64,000 nucleotides of DNA from Siphonodentalium dalli (lineage: Eukaryota; Mollusca; Scaphopoda; Gadilida; Siphonodentaliidae), in the NCBI GenBank assembly GCA_032622095.1, contig CP136062.1, positions 140,634,351 through 140,698,350 on the forward strand. Direction: 5' to 3'. This document shows positions 1 through 10,466 of the stretch, one piece after another. A model generated the notes under the pieces. It saw nothing but the letters and a program-made list of their open reading frames with translations, ran no database searches and was not told where the DNA came from. Made by a program: the position numbers and the translations under genes. Each line of letters starts with the position of its first letter. Within the stretch, counting starts at the first letter, position 1.

Positions 1-940
1 CAGTTGGTGGACTGTTGAATCCTCAGCAATTAGCCCTCTGATTGAGAACAATTTAGGACTTTGTGGAGTTTGTTAAAGTCACATGGCGGTTTGCACTCCA
101 AAATACGCCTAATTTACTATTCGCTTTTAATTTTTTCCCGGTATCGAAATATATGTCACAGAAAGACGCATTGAAATCATCAAAATACAACCCCGAACAC
201 AATGTACGGGCCCCGTAAAAAGGGTGCCATTTTATTTGTATTCATTGGAATTATGGAATTGGAGACTGAACGTCCGGTTGCGTTATCATAATCGTTTCGG
301 AGTGATGACCGCTCTAGAACGTCTTCCCGTGGTATACAGTTGCAATTTTATACAACCGCGCGCTGGCTAAAAAATTGAACCACAAACAAACGAAACGATC
401 TCAAATTTATCGAAAAATATAAGAAACAAAACAGGAATTTTCAGCACTCTTTCGACGAATTTGTTCGGAAATCTTCCGCGTAGGAATGTTTTGAGATACT
501 TTTTTACCAAGTTATGTATACATAATTTTGGGGTCGAACGGGAGTGCTAAATTTATTTCTCTGGGAGGTAGAGTTCATCACTCTAGTTTTTAGTTTGCAT
601 ACTATGGCATGTTACATGTATATATAAATAGCAAGCCTGAAGCAAACCGTGCACATCTGCCTATAATATTGAGTGCGATAATCGACTCATCCCTGGCTCA
701 TATATATATAGGTGAAACACTACGACGCTATCGTTATGTAATGTGCCCTCCCCTAAGGACGCCCATATCAGAGCGGTGACAATGTTTATAGTCCGGGAGA
801 AGTGAAGTGGATAATGGCTTGTTTACGTACCGGCACGTCATATATAGGTACCAGCTTAAGTTATGTACATCTTGAAGTTAACTTGATCCTTATGATAGCG
901 CATTAGAGCCATCCGAAAAACAATTAACCGCACCCGCGCG
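1..940. other. Unassigned AT-rich DNA
   Basis: No open frame, splice-bounded exon or clear repeat was recognised on either strand. There are scattered short TATATA tracts near 619-630 and 702-710 only. Confidence 0.5.
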
Positions 941-1376
941 CAAATACACAACTTCCAAAAACTCGCTATAACGATTCTTACAACAACTCATTATAACGAG
1001 TTGCAAATCGATAACGAGTTTTTGGAAGTCATTATAACGACTTGTAGAAATAAAAACAAGTCGTCATAAGGACTTGTAGAAAAATTTACAAGTCGTTATA
1101 ACGAGTTGTCGGAAGTCGTTATAGTGAGTTGTAAGTCGTTGTAACGACTTAGAAGTCGGTATATATAACGAGTTATTGGAAGTCATTTTAACGAGTTGTC
1201 GGAAGTCGTTATAATCAGTTGTAAGTCATAACGACTCGGAAATCGTTATAACGAGTTGTTGGAAGTCGTTACAACGATTTGTCGGAAGTTGTTATATATG
1301 AGCTGTAAGTCGATATAACGAGTTGTTGGAAGTCGTTACAACGACTTGCAAATCGTCATATCCAGTTGTGTATTTG
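941..1376. mobile_element. MITE-like element built of TCGTTATAACGA repeats
   Basis: The ends are a perfect 12-bp inverted repeat, CAAATACACAAC at 941-952 and GTTGTGTATTTG at 1365-1376. The interior is an irregular array of 20-30 bp units around GGAAGTCGTTATAACGAGTTGT. The core TCGTTATAACGA is itself a perfect palindrome, so the whole element can fold many ways. No target duplication was identified, so the transposon class is open. The 60-70 residue frames in and beside it are incidental. Confidence 0.6.
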
Positions 1377-1815
1377 TATATTTGGGGGATGCGGTGGTGT
1401 TTTGGATGGCCCTATGTAATGCGTTTTCGTATGATCCTATACGATATAAGCACAACGTTGTCCGTAAAATCGATCTGCTGTCATTCTTCGACCGAATGCT
1501 CAACCCACGACTGAACGCACCGTCCCCTGCGTCTTCTCGCAGACTCGACTGAATCAGGGGTCAGCGAAAATGCACATATCAAATTACTGTAACATGTCGT
1601 CGTCTGATTTATTTGGTCTGACCTTTTAGTCGACATTAAATGGTGCAGATTTACAGAACAATGAATAGTGCATATTCACTCGATAGCACCAATTGAGGTT
1701 GTGATCACGCCAAAACAGAAACCAAGCTAAGCTATGTACCCAAATGAAGAGTTGTGTAATATCAATACATATGCATGTAAGTACATACTTATGTAAATGC
1801 ATGCAGTCAGCAAGA
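1377..1815. other. Unassigned DNA
   Basis: Two short overlapping frames (to 1514 and 1552) show no protein-like pattern. Nothing else was recognised. Confidence 0.4.
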
Positions 1816-2060
1816 CTGAAGGGGTCACTATCACCACGCGACGTGCGGTTGAGTACACAGCTTAATATTTCGTGCGGTCGAGTACATCGCTTAACAAATC
1901 AATGCGGTTGAATACCTCGCTTTACGAATTCTCACAGCAAAACGAGATTCCGATATCGTCTGCTAAATTGCTTTTATTTTTTGGAGAATTCCAATGTCCA
2001 AAACATAATGAAAATGGAAGCTGATAAAGTCTAAAGACGCACGGTATCCTTACATAAGGA

Positions 2061-2206
2061 TTAACTGTCATGTGGACTGTTTTTATGGAGATGTAACCGT
2101 GGGGTAAGTGGTCATAACTTGTTTAAAACCCGAAGGGTTTTACATACAAGTTATGACCACTTACCTCACGGTTATATCTCCATAAAACAGTCCACATGAC
2201 AGTTAA
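2061..2206. repeat. Central long hairpin of element A
   Basis: TTAACTGTCATGTGGACTG at 2061 pairs with its reverse complement ending at 2206. The arms are about 60 bp with few mismatches. A smaller AAAACCC/GGGTTTT stem lies at the loop near 2128-2143. Confidence 0.85.
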
Positions 2207-2361
2207 TGCTTATATTTATATACATTTAGCGGAAAAGCCACTTTTGTAAATGTATTTAAATCGAAAAGTGTATCATGACAAAACCAGCTAAAATATCCTA
2301 AAGCGAGGTACTCAATCGCACTTATTCGTCAAGCGATGTACTCGACCGCGCGAAATATTAA

Positions 2362-2833
2362 AGTTACTCAACCCGATCAGACGCTCCTAAATTACTATTT
2401 CTTTGGCTTCGGGGGTACAAAATATTTGATTCGAGTCGAGGAACCCACCCATCAAAGCTCAGAGTGATTAGATATCAATGTTTGAAATTTGCTGTTTCTA
2501 TTGTTTGTGCATGACCAGATCTTTTCCAGGACCACGTGCTCAAACGGACAAATTGCGGTTGTAAGATGGATAACTCTAAAATCAAGTGGTTACTATTAAC
2601 AATAATAACTACTTGATTTTAGAGTTATCCATCTTACAGCCGCAATTTGTCCGTTTGAGCACGTGGTCATGGAAAAGATCTGGTCCACAAACAATAGAAG
2701 CAGCAAATATCAAACATCGATATCTAATCACTCTGAGTTTTGACGGGTGGGTTCCTCGAGTCGAATAAAATATTTGTTACCCCCAAAGCCAAAGAAATAG
2801 TAATTTAGGAGTGTCTGATCGGATTGAGTACCG
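2362..2833. mobile_element. TTAA-flanked fold-back element B, copy 1 (nested in A)
   Basis: The element starts AGTTACTCAACCCGAT and ends ATCGGATTGAGTACCG, and is flanked by TTAA at 2358-2361 and 2834-2837. It is nearly palindromic along its whole length: the CTAAATTACTATTTCTTTGG module occurs in both arms and the centre is near 2600. There are further copies at 14.4, 20.1, 21.1, 51.3 and 61.1 kb. TTAA target duplication is typical of piggyBac-class transposition, but these ends do not start with CCC. It has no coding capacity. Confidence 0.85.
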
Positions 2834-3110
2834 TTAAGCTTGGTACTCAACCGCACGTCGCGCGTGATGATAGTGACCCATTCAGCATCAAGCTGGTGCG
2901 TATATCGCATAAGTAGTTCACCATGAACCATCCAGTGATGGCGAAGCTGGTTTTTCCTGATAAATGATCCAAAGAAAGGGATGGTATCGTAAGTTCGTAT
3001 ATCTGGGCACGTGTGAGAAGTTAAGCAGCGAGATTGCTACTCCACATATATTACATCGAATTACTGTGAAGTGGTAAACCTGATTTCTCCACCCACCCTC
3101 TTTCGTCCCC

Positions 3111-3113
3111 TCT

Positions 3114-3170
<57 letters not shown>

Positions 3171-3200
3171 CTTCTCTCTCTCTCCCTCTCTCTCTCTGTC
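3111..3200. repeat. Compound (CT)n(AT)n(CT)n microsatellite
   Basis: A CT tract is followed by about 11 AT units and a second interrupted CT tract. It explains the low-complexity reading frames on both strands here. Confidence 0.95.
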
Positions 3201-3485
3201 CATGCATCGATATCTATGTTCATAGAGTATACATACATCGGATGAGGCAATATACGACCGAAATGGATTAGATATGGATGTGCAAGACGACATAAGCGCA
3301 TTTAAATATTACTGGTAATATTCAAGATGCCACATAAGTCCAATTTGCCATTGCATGCATGGTCTCATCAGTGGGAGTTAATGTTTAACTAAAACTACAC
3401 ATCACATTATGTACGACGGTTCCTGCAGTAACACGAGAAAAAGAATTAAGAAAAAACAGTTTGTAATGAGAGCTGTCACTCAAGA

Positions 3486-3848
3486 AAACCATGAGATGAT
3501 AGTATCACGTTTTGTAAAAGATTAGGGAATTCATACAGATGGCCAGTTAAAAGTTAAAGCGCTGAAAAGTTAAAAGCAGGTCAACACAACATTAGTCAAG
3601 CCAATCAGATCATTGGAATTTGTAAGGATAGTTATGCAGGACTTTCGATGAACTAAATTCGGGAACACATTTGAGACATTATATTTGGACTGAGATGATA
3701 GTGTCACGTTTTGAAAATAGATTAGGGAATTCATACCGATGGCAGATGAAAGTTAAAAGCAGGTCAACACACAATTAGTTAAGCCAATCAGATCATTGGA
3801 ATTTGGAAGGATATGCAGGACTTTCACCGAACTTAATTCGGGAACACC
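3486..3848. repeat. Diverged direct duplication (~180-bp unit)
   Basis: A segment starting GATGATAGTATCACGTTTTG near 3495 and ending CGGGAACAC near 3667 recurs from 3694 to 3847 with many substitutions and small deletions. Shared landmarks include TTAGGGAATTCATAC and CAATCAGATCATTGGAATTT. Its nature is unknown. Confidence 0.8.
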
Positions 3849-4299
3849 AAATAGACATTACTCTTAAATGTGTATTCTGGAAATCAAATAATTTATTACA
3901 ATATCTGTTTAATTTTTTATTGTTTCATTCTAGAGTATACAATAACACGTTTGGAACGAGAAATGCCACTGAATGACGCTATTTTGTTTTATGTTGAATT
4001 TATATTTATTTATTTCATACCATCTCGATGTTTTAGAGGGACAGCAATAATTCTTTGGTATTAAAGTGACACATGGCACTCGCAATCGGTAAATGTGAAA
4101 AAAATCTGTAAAAGCATCACCATTAAGAAGCTAGAACATGGAAAAATAACTAAACTTTATTGATTATTATTGATAGTTCTCAATAACACAGTTTATCGTG
4201 TCAAAACCGTTGTTATGTAAACATAACTGTTGCAGTGATTTGTCAGCAAACATCATACATAGTGTAGTGAGTTGTAAATGAAAAAATAAAATCCACACG
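3849..4299. other. Unassigned AT-rich DNA
   Basis: Nothing was recognised. It may include the 5' untranslated or LTR part of the retroelement that follows, but no LTR pair was found. Confidence 0.4.
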
Positions 4300-4542
4300 A
4301 ATCTTCAATCGGCTATGCGAAGTGTTGACGGCCGAGGATCTGGATAGTGTGCATAAGTTGTTTCAACAGCTAAAACATGCTTCTAGCAATTTTGAAATGA
4401 AAAATTATGAACATGTTGGATACGAAAACCGACGATGAAAAATTGAAAGAGCTTACTTCATTGATAGGGTGTATAAACAATTATCTGATGTTGATTGGTT
4501 AGGCGGAGACACAAGAGAGAACACCAGCTGACGTGAAGCAGA

Positions 4543-4895
4543 AACCTGTCGAAGCTGGGCCTGCTTTCAGGGTAAAGAAATTGGAAGCTCCTAATTTTTC
4601 CGGTGACAAAAGAAAATATACGAGAATTCTTAGAGATTTCAAGAGACACATGGTTCCCACATTTGGAGAGGACCCATATATGCTTTGAAAAGTAACCTTT
4701 CACAGGAAGCCGTAACTACCGTGCTCGGTGCCGATGAATATTAATGGAAAATAATGGAACTAATAGACACAAAGTATGGTGAGCGTGAATTCCTCACGGA
4801 TGTTATTATACAAGACATAAAATGGCTTCTTGGCGTTGACGGCGATGATCCGTGGGACTTGTTAACATTGTAGAGACCTAAAGCAAGCTCATCTG
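4543..4895 (+). pseudogene. BEL/Pao gag fragment (DUF1759-like)
   Basis: One frame from about 4546 gives KKLEAPNFSGD followed by a basic stretch and ends at a stop near 4684. The next frame continues the similarity with ALKSNLSQEAVTTVLGADEY, then a stop at 4739, then WKIMELIDTKYGEREFLTD. The pattern 'L-x-x-P-x-F-x-G-D ... L-x-x-x-L-x-x-x-A ... L-x-x-x-Y-G' is what I recall of the DUF1759 Gag region of BEL/Pao elements. At least one frameshift and two stops disrupt it. An N-terminal helical part may start near 4330 (VLTAEDLDSVHKLFQQLKH). Confidence 0.7.
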
Positions 4896-6084
4896 GAAAG
4901 TGAAATGGACAACGTGGGTGTTGAATGGATAGCAGCGAATGCAGGCTACCGGTCACACAGAAACGCAAATGCATGGACTCTTGCAAAACGGCGTAAGAGG
5001 GACAAAACTTATGTTGTATATTTTCTTATATATGCATGTATATATGCACTGTTACCATGCTGCTATAGTATATTGTACAGTTGTATTTAGTGTTGTCGTC
5101 GAGAGAGGAGGTCCATCTAAGTGGCTAGCACTTGTCCTCTAATCCCGTCGCCATATCATTTTGGTAAATACATATGTTTAAACCAGGGACACGAAGGGAC
5201 GAGCGAATTTCGAGACTGTCTGGGAATTTTTTTTGGAGGATAAATCGGCTTCACGCCGGAGCACACCTCACAAGCATAAGGTTAATGTCGTGAACGCATC
5301 GAGCTGGCGAGCGGAACAACAAATGAATGCCATCAGGAGGACATGCATGACTGAATATCAGAAATTATAAGGCAACTCGTTGAAAGTTTAGCACATTTGG
5401 CATGTGCATGGTGGTCGTGGAGGCGTGAGCATGTACATGTATGTCACAACCGAATGGTTCCTTTAAATGCTGGTTTCACAAAACGGTTTCCCCATGATGT
5501 TTCTGCTTGTGTGGCATACGGCAAAATGGACGTGAGATTCAGAATAGAGTTATTACACAAGTGACATTGAGCGTCCAACCGGAAGGGTAGATCACTTAAT
5601 CGGGGCCGATCGTTGTAAATTGATGCCAAGAATTCACTAGGAATCAGGAAATTTACAGCCGACGAAAAACAGCTTGGGCTACTGTCGTCTTGGATATCAC
5701 ATACTTATATAGATATATATACCAAGAGAAACTCGATCAAACGTAGTTCGAATTCGCTGAATTGTTCTGCAATACAGATAAAATGAAAGAATCTCTTGAC
5801 TGATTATATGAAGTTGACTATCTGTGGACTTCCTGTGAGCCAAATGGTGTACATGTAATTTCAAAGTGTGGTAAATGTCACATTGGAGGTAAACACTTTT
5901 CTATTTAGGAAAACGGGAACTTATGCTGATTGAGAAGGAGGGGGTTGCATGCGTCTTGATTCTGTCGCATCAAAATGGACAGCATGCATGGTACCAGTGA
6001 ATGAGATCACCTAGCGATCACATTAACGATTCACACCACTAGAGAGGCGCACAATCAGAAGAGGAGGCAATTGTCACATAAAAT

Positions 6085-6329
6085 ACAACGGAGCAAATCG
6101 GCGAGGCGCTTGAACGAGGAGTAGCACGCAAATTGTCTGAACACGATATTACAGATTACAACGGTCCAGTGCATTACATTCCTCACCACGGTGTGATTAA
6201 ACCGGAGGCAGATTCCACACCATTGCGCATTGTATTCAATTATTCTGCACAGTTTATGCAACATAACCTTAACAGTTACTCCACCAGACAAAGTTACTGG
6301 TGTTTCGTAGGTGATATATTAAAGATGTA
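6085..6329 (+). pseudogene. BEL/Pao reverse transcriptase N-terminal fragment
   Basis: The frame contains GPVHYIPHHGVIKPEADST followed by PLRIVFNYSA. This matches the recalled BEL/Pao RT signature: tyrosine, a Pro-His-His motif, a lysine, then 'LRVVFD-S'. The preceding residues (ALERGVARKLSE) fit the helix before it. The catalytic YVDD-type motif lies further downstream in intact elements and is absent here. The frame stops at 6329. Confidence 0.75.
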
Positions 6330-6756
6330 ATAATCTGTACACAATTCCCCTTCTGTACCTTTGTCGTAATTGTATTGTGATGAATCTGCTTTATAGTAGC
6401 ACTCTCGTGTACTCGTGATTCATCTGATAAGACCAAGGTCGAAGTGAAAATGCTGCTTAATAGATTACCATGGTAATATATATACACGTTGTGCTACATC
6501 ACATAGCACGCGGTGTACACGCACTAACTATAGTGCTGTCGCAAGCAACACCACAATAATGCATGCACATGCAAGTGACATGTCACGTGAACAATTGTCT
6601 CAAACGTACATATATAGAAAATCATGTTTTGTATCAATGAATATGGTGCAGGTAAACTCCACCGGTGCTTGTGAACAATATCGATGCAGATCGATCGTTG
6701 TGTAACATTATATACATTATGCATGCTTACTTTCTGTGAAGAACGGAGATACATTT

Positions 6757-7211
6757 ATGGAATCCTATTAGGGCCACTTGCTAATGGCGCTTTCGGAGCA
6801 CTTTTTGTCGCTTTCGGCGCTTTCGGCGCGCGCCGAAACATACCCTAATGGCGCACTTTTTGTCGCTTCCGGCGCGCGCCATTAGGGAGTGGACCTAATA
6901 GTATGCCTAATGGGGCTTTCGGCGCGGGCCGAAAGCGACAAAAAATTGCGCCATTAGTAACGCGCCAAAATGTGCGCCGTTACGGCGCACATTTTGTCGC
7001 TTTCGGCGCGCCGAAACATGCGCTAATATCGCACATTTTGTCGCTTTCGGTGCGCGCGCCGAAAGCGACAAAAAGTGCGCCGAAAGCGACAAATAGTGCG
7101 CCGTAACGGCGCATATTTTGTCGCTTTCGGCGCGTTACTAATGGCGCACTTTTTGTCGCTTTCGGCGCGCGCCGAAAGCGCCATTAGGAAGTGGCTCTAA
7201 TAGGATTCCAT
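6757..7211. mobile_element. GC-rich fold-back element with 8-bp target duplication (hAT-like)
   Basis: ATGGAATCCTATTAG at 6757 is answered by its complement ending at 7211. Both sides carry the identical 8-bp direct repeat ATACATTT (6749-6756, 7212-7219). The interior is an array of TTTTTGTCGCTTTCGGCGCG and its complement joined by GCGCGCGCC palindromes, plus CTAATGGCGC motifs. Its base composition is sharply different from the AT-rich surroundings. 8-bp duplication is the hallmark of hAT transposition, although these ends are not the usual CAGGG. It is non-coding. Confidence 0.85.
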
Positions 7212-7219
7212 ATACATTT

Positions 7220-7629
7220 GTGTGCATGCATGTAAACCATCCCTACTAGCAAAATTGGTCCATATCTATTTTAGAATGGGTACACTCCTGTTAATGGGCT
7301 ATGTTGCTGGTGGTTCTGCTGAATTTCTATGAAGCTGTTTGTGCAAACTGATGTTGTTAAGTACCGTTTTTAATAAGTTGGCATTGTTTGCCGTGTTCGG
7401 AACAATAAATTGAGCCAAATACCGCGAAAATGATAAATTTAGAAAAAGTAACGGTTCTTATTTCGTAACGACGTCAGTTTTCCTTACCAGCATCATAGCA
7501 ATTTAGTTGGACCCACCAACATCATAGCAGACTAGCAGCACCACTTGAACATGTGGTAGATATACCGATGACACCTGTTATGACGTGTGCAATGCTTCAG
7601 TTCTTATAGAAATGTCCACATGCGATCCG
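7220..7629. other. Unassigned DNA
   Basis: No gene or repeat was recognised. Confidence 0.4.
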
Positions 7630-7760
7630 AATGGCACAGTGAGATGTCCCTCAACTCAGATCAAGGTTGAAATGGGATCCGTCTTTCACCCATGCATGTC
7701 TTGATTCGAACCCAGGGCCTCTTGTTCTAATTAACCCACAGACCTTTGTAACAATTTAAT
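7630..7760 (-). mobile_element. tRNA-derived SINE-like copy 1
   Basis: Read on the minus strand, a weak A-box region (GTGGGTTAATTAG) precedes a B-box-like GGGTTCGAATCA, followed by a tail ending TTGAGGGACATCTCACTGTG. The tail matches copy 2 at 8071-8190. Pol III A/B boxes plus a shared tail are the basis for the SINE call. No poly(A) tail or target duplication was confirmed. Confidence 0.55.
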
Positions 7761-8070
7761 ATTATATATACCTATATATATTATAGATTGTTACAAGGGC
7801 ATGTGGTTCTAACCCAGCTATAGACTGCGAAGATGCATGGTATGCATTATGACCTAACCAGCTGAGTAGCATTCTGGAGATGGGCTATACGTTGGCACGT
7901 AAAGGATGTACGGTAATCAGAACAGCCCAATGCACTTCATCCGTAATTGTAAATTCATACTGTATGATCATTCGATTACTGGGACTGGCGTATATATCAA
8001 ATGCATGGTGAAGGCACTGGCTCGCGGTATGCTGTTTGACTTCGTATGCTCGTGAACAAATTATTATTTC

Positions 8071-8190
8071 AATGGCACACTGAGGGGTCCCTCAACTAAG
8101 ATAAGGATTGAGAACCGGCCCCTCTCCATTTGTTTGCCAATGCCGTGGTTCGAACACACGACTTCCTCTTCGTCCACTAGTCTGGTCGTT
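8071..8190 (-). mobile_element. tRNA-derived SINE-like copy 2
   Basis: On the minus strand CAGACTAGTGGACGAAGAGG (A-box-like) is followed by GTGTTCGAACCAC (B box), then a body and the tail TTGAGGGACCCCTCAGTGTG shared with copy 1. It abuts and slightly overlaps repeat D (8178-8332), whose first bases may belong to the SINE head. Confidence 0.6.
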
Positions 8191-8332
8191 GAGACTCGAT
8201 TTTGAGGTGAACCTAGAACAAATTGTTTACAAGCTGTTTTCGGTGTCATTCGACACGGAAAAGCATCAGGAACAACATATCCAAAATCCGCGTTGGGGAA
8301 ACTTTGTTATCCACGATGGCGTCCAACATGGT
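8178..8332 (+). repeat. Dispersed repeat D, copy 1
   Basis: It starts TAGTCTGGTCGTTG, contains AACCTAGAACAAATTGTTTAC and ends GGCGTCCAACATGG. Copies on the opposite strand lie at 10203-10348 and 56411-56541. The three share both ends and spacing, so D is a discrete mobile or SINE-like unit. Its start resembles a tRNA A box but there is no B box. Confidence 0.7.
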
Positions 8333-10202
8333 TGTCTATACTACATCAGTTCTCGATATAAGTCATTATACGATATATAGTGGCATCAGAATTATGCCGT
8401 TATATCAGTTTGTGTTAAATTAGAATGCGGGAGCGAGTAGAGTGACACGGACAGAAAATTATACAATCGTGGCCATGAAATGGCTGTCAAAATGGCGCAA
8501 CTCCAAACCATACCACGTAGAAAGCAACATATTGGGTAACCACATAAGAGTGAAATACGTATTGGCAATATACAATTCGGTTGTTAAATATCTTTAAAGG
8601 TACACACATCATTAAAACCGATCAATCTGAAGGATCATCGGTCACTGCACAGCAAGTCAACCCCCAATGATTTACGTCTTTAACGTTTGGGTGTTCTGCT
8701 TATCCAACATCCAACTGTTGGGCAAAACAAAAATAGCTCGTGCATGCAACACACGAACTAATGTTTCGCCTCACAGTGCATGGCAGTTTCAATCGGCATG
8801 GTGATTAAATATTGAATGCAACGCCGAAATTTAAGTGCATACTCTAGAGGTATAAATACTAGTTATATTTCCGGAATTGTCAACACTCCCGGTGATAATA
8901 AACGATACACGTATGTCGCAATGGTTATTATACTGTAAAGAAACACTCATATCTTCAATGGATTAGCACCGAATCTCACCAGGTCAAAGAGACTGTACAT
9001 AGTACATTGTATGTAAGACTAATTTTCATTCTGCTACCAACCCGGTTTCTTGGTAGACAATTTTGTTAAAATTACTTCAGTAGCCACTTTACAACTAGAA
9101 TAAGCTACAGCGCAATGCACACTATTAGTTTTCAGTATATTTTTGTTTGAAAATGTATTACCATTACCACCCACGTAATCGTGCTAAATATCAGGTGATC
9201 ATCGTTTAAGATGTTATTCCAACGTTGAACATTCACCCAATATTGTTAGTTGTGGTTCTGTGTGCAACAGACATGTGTAACATTATGGAAAATGGGTAAA
9301 CGCGGTGATGCGGTTGAAGACAACGTAGTAAGTTTCGCGTAGATGTGGCCTTGGTGAATTCAACCAAATATAATTTCCAGGTATACAGTCTCTGTCACAG
9401 ATTATGTAGGCAATTTTGGTCAAGTTTTGAATTTATTGAAGACAGTCTATGGTACTCATTTGTTATTTAATAAATTTAGTTCATGGTACACCATCACGCA
9501 TTCTTGTGATACAAGCGAAATATTCGTGTTTTATCACTTGATCTGAGGCAACTATAACTACTATTTTGAGACACGTACAATAGCATCTACGCATTCTCCC
9601 CAGTACAATATGAACATAATTCATACCGTTGTATAGCAATTAATTTTTTAAGGTTTTATACCGTAGATTTCAAAATAAATGGTGATCGGTCTCATTCGTG
9701 AGACTGCTCTGAATACATATATTTCTGCTTCTAGAGAAAGGCCTCATAGTCAATACATCGCTACTAAATCCCGTTTAGCTGTTTAATTACACATATTTCA
9801 CACGATTCAAGATTAGCGGTACAGATAAAACTGCGTCATTTTTCCGTTTCTGGACGCCCAAAAGTCCAGATTTAACCGTTCCACAAGACCCTGATTTCGC
9901 TTGCTCTCTCGTGAGATACATCAGAAAGAATTCGTACATCTCTAATAAAAAGTTTCTCTTATACTTGTAGTCATTCTTCCTCGCAATATTCGAGCGTTTG
10001 TTCACTCGTATAGGACTAGCTATTCAATTTTGCACTAAATGTAAATTTCATTAGATTTTGTCCATTTTGGTGGCCATTTTGGGAAAAATATTCTACATAT
10101 ATGGTTTACGACTAAGCAATGTTTGTGTATATTTCAATTTATTACGAATTTGGCATTAATTGGAGCACCTGCCGCAGAATTCAGTATTTTCCGATAACAA
10201 CC
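8333..10202. other. Unassigned AT-rich DNA, 1.9 kb
   Basis: No exon, RNA gene or repeat was recognised on either strand; frames are short and of random composition. Confidence 0.5.
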
Positions 10203-10348
10203 GACATTATGGACGCCATCTTCAATAGAGAATTTTCCCCAAAGCGGATTTTGGAAATGTTGTTCCCTACATTCTGTCCGACAATATGACACCAAAAACA
10301 GCTTGTAAACAATTTGTTCTAGGTCCAATGCTTCAACGACCAGACTAC
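10203..10348 (-). repeat. Dispersed repeat D, copy 2
   Basis: This is the reverse complement of D1, from ATGGACGCCATC to the complement of GTAGTCTGGTCGTTG. The conserved block TTGTAAACAATTTGTTCTAGG is shared almost exactly (positions 10301-10322). Confidence 0.75.
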
Positions 10349-10450
10349 ACCCCAGATTCCACATTGTGTTTGTCCGGGTAGACTTGGCTCGTGTGCAACG
10401 CCAAACAGTGGCACACAGTTGCCACACAGTTTGCTGGTCGTGGTGTGCAA

Positions 10451-10466
10451 CGCCCGGGTCTCTCTA
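10451..10466 (+). mobile_element. Degenerate Helitron 3' end at left edge of duplication copy 1
   Basis: CGCCCGGGTCTCTCTA directly precedes the duplicated block. It aligns, with a deletion of the hairpin loop side, to the intact Helitron 3' end (CCCGG ... GTCGGGTCCACCAGCTAG) that precedes copy 2 at 16570. The similarity is short, so this is an inference. Confidence 0.4.

Larger units (their letters stand above)
1816..2885. mobile_element. Long inverted-repeat element A, interrupted by element B
   Basis: The left terminus reads CTGAAGGGGTCACTATCA from 1816 and its near-exact complement ends at 2885. Both arms continue through repeated GAGTAC motifs (1841-1915 against 2311-2360 plus 2838-2860). 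The right arm is split at a TTAA by element B (2362-2833). Removing B restores a continuous arm that pairs with 1851-1880. The centre holds a second strong inverted repeat (2061-2206). No coding capacity is visible. This is a non-autonomous fold-back or MITE-type element, and its target duplication is unclear. Confidence 0.75.
4300..6330 (+). mobile_element. Decayed BEL/Pao-type LTR retrotransposon (gag-pol)
   Basis: Fragments in the correct order are gag (about 4330-4895), a zinc-knuckle-like peptide (5172-5217), protease-region remnants (5440-5610) and a reverse transcriptase N-terminus (6085-6329). BEL/Pao elements encode Gag and a Pol polyprotein and move by reverse transcription. Here the frame is broken by several stops and frameshifts and most of RT, RNase H and integrase is missing. 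No flanking LTRs were identified. The copy is inactive. Confidence 0.75.

Noticed and set aside
2918-3301. 127-codon minus-strand frame and a 66-codon plus-strand frame
   Set aside because: Both run through the CT/AT microsatellite and give Arg-Glu or Ser-Leu runs; low-complexity artefact.
6903-7106. Frames in the GC-rich fold-back element
   Set aside because: Repetitive KATK/APKA peptides come from the GTCGCTTTCGGCGC array, not from a gene.
8108-8380. 90-codon frame with similar peptide at 10134-10427
   Set aside because: The shared peptide lies inside dispersed repeat D, which has a SINE-like structure and no third-codon conservation pattern I could see.
9301-9357. Possible short exon near GGTAAACGCGGTGATGCGG
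   Set aside because: The frame is short and closes with a stop at once; no homology recognised.
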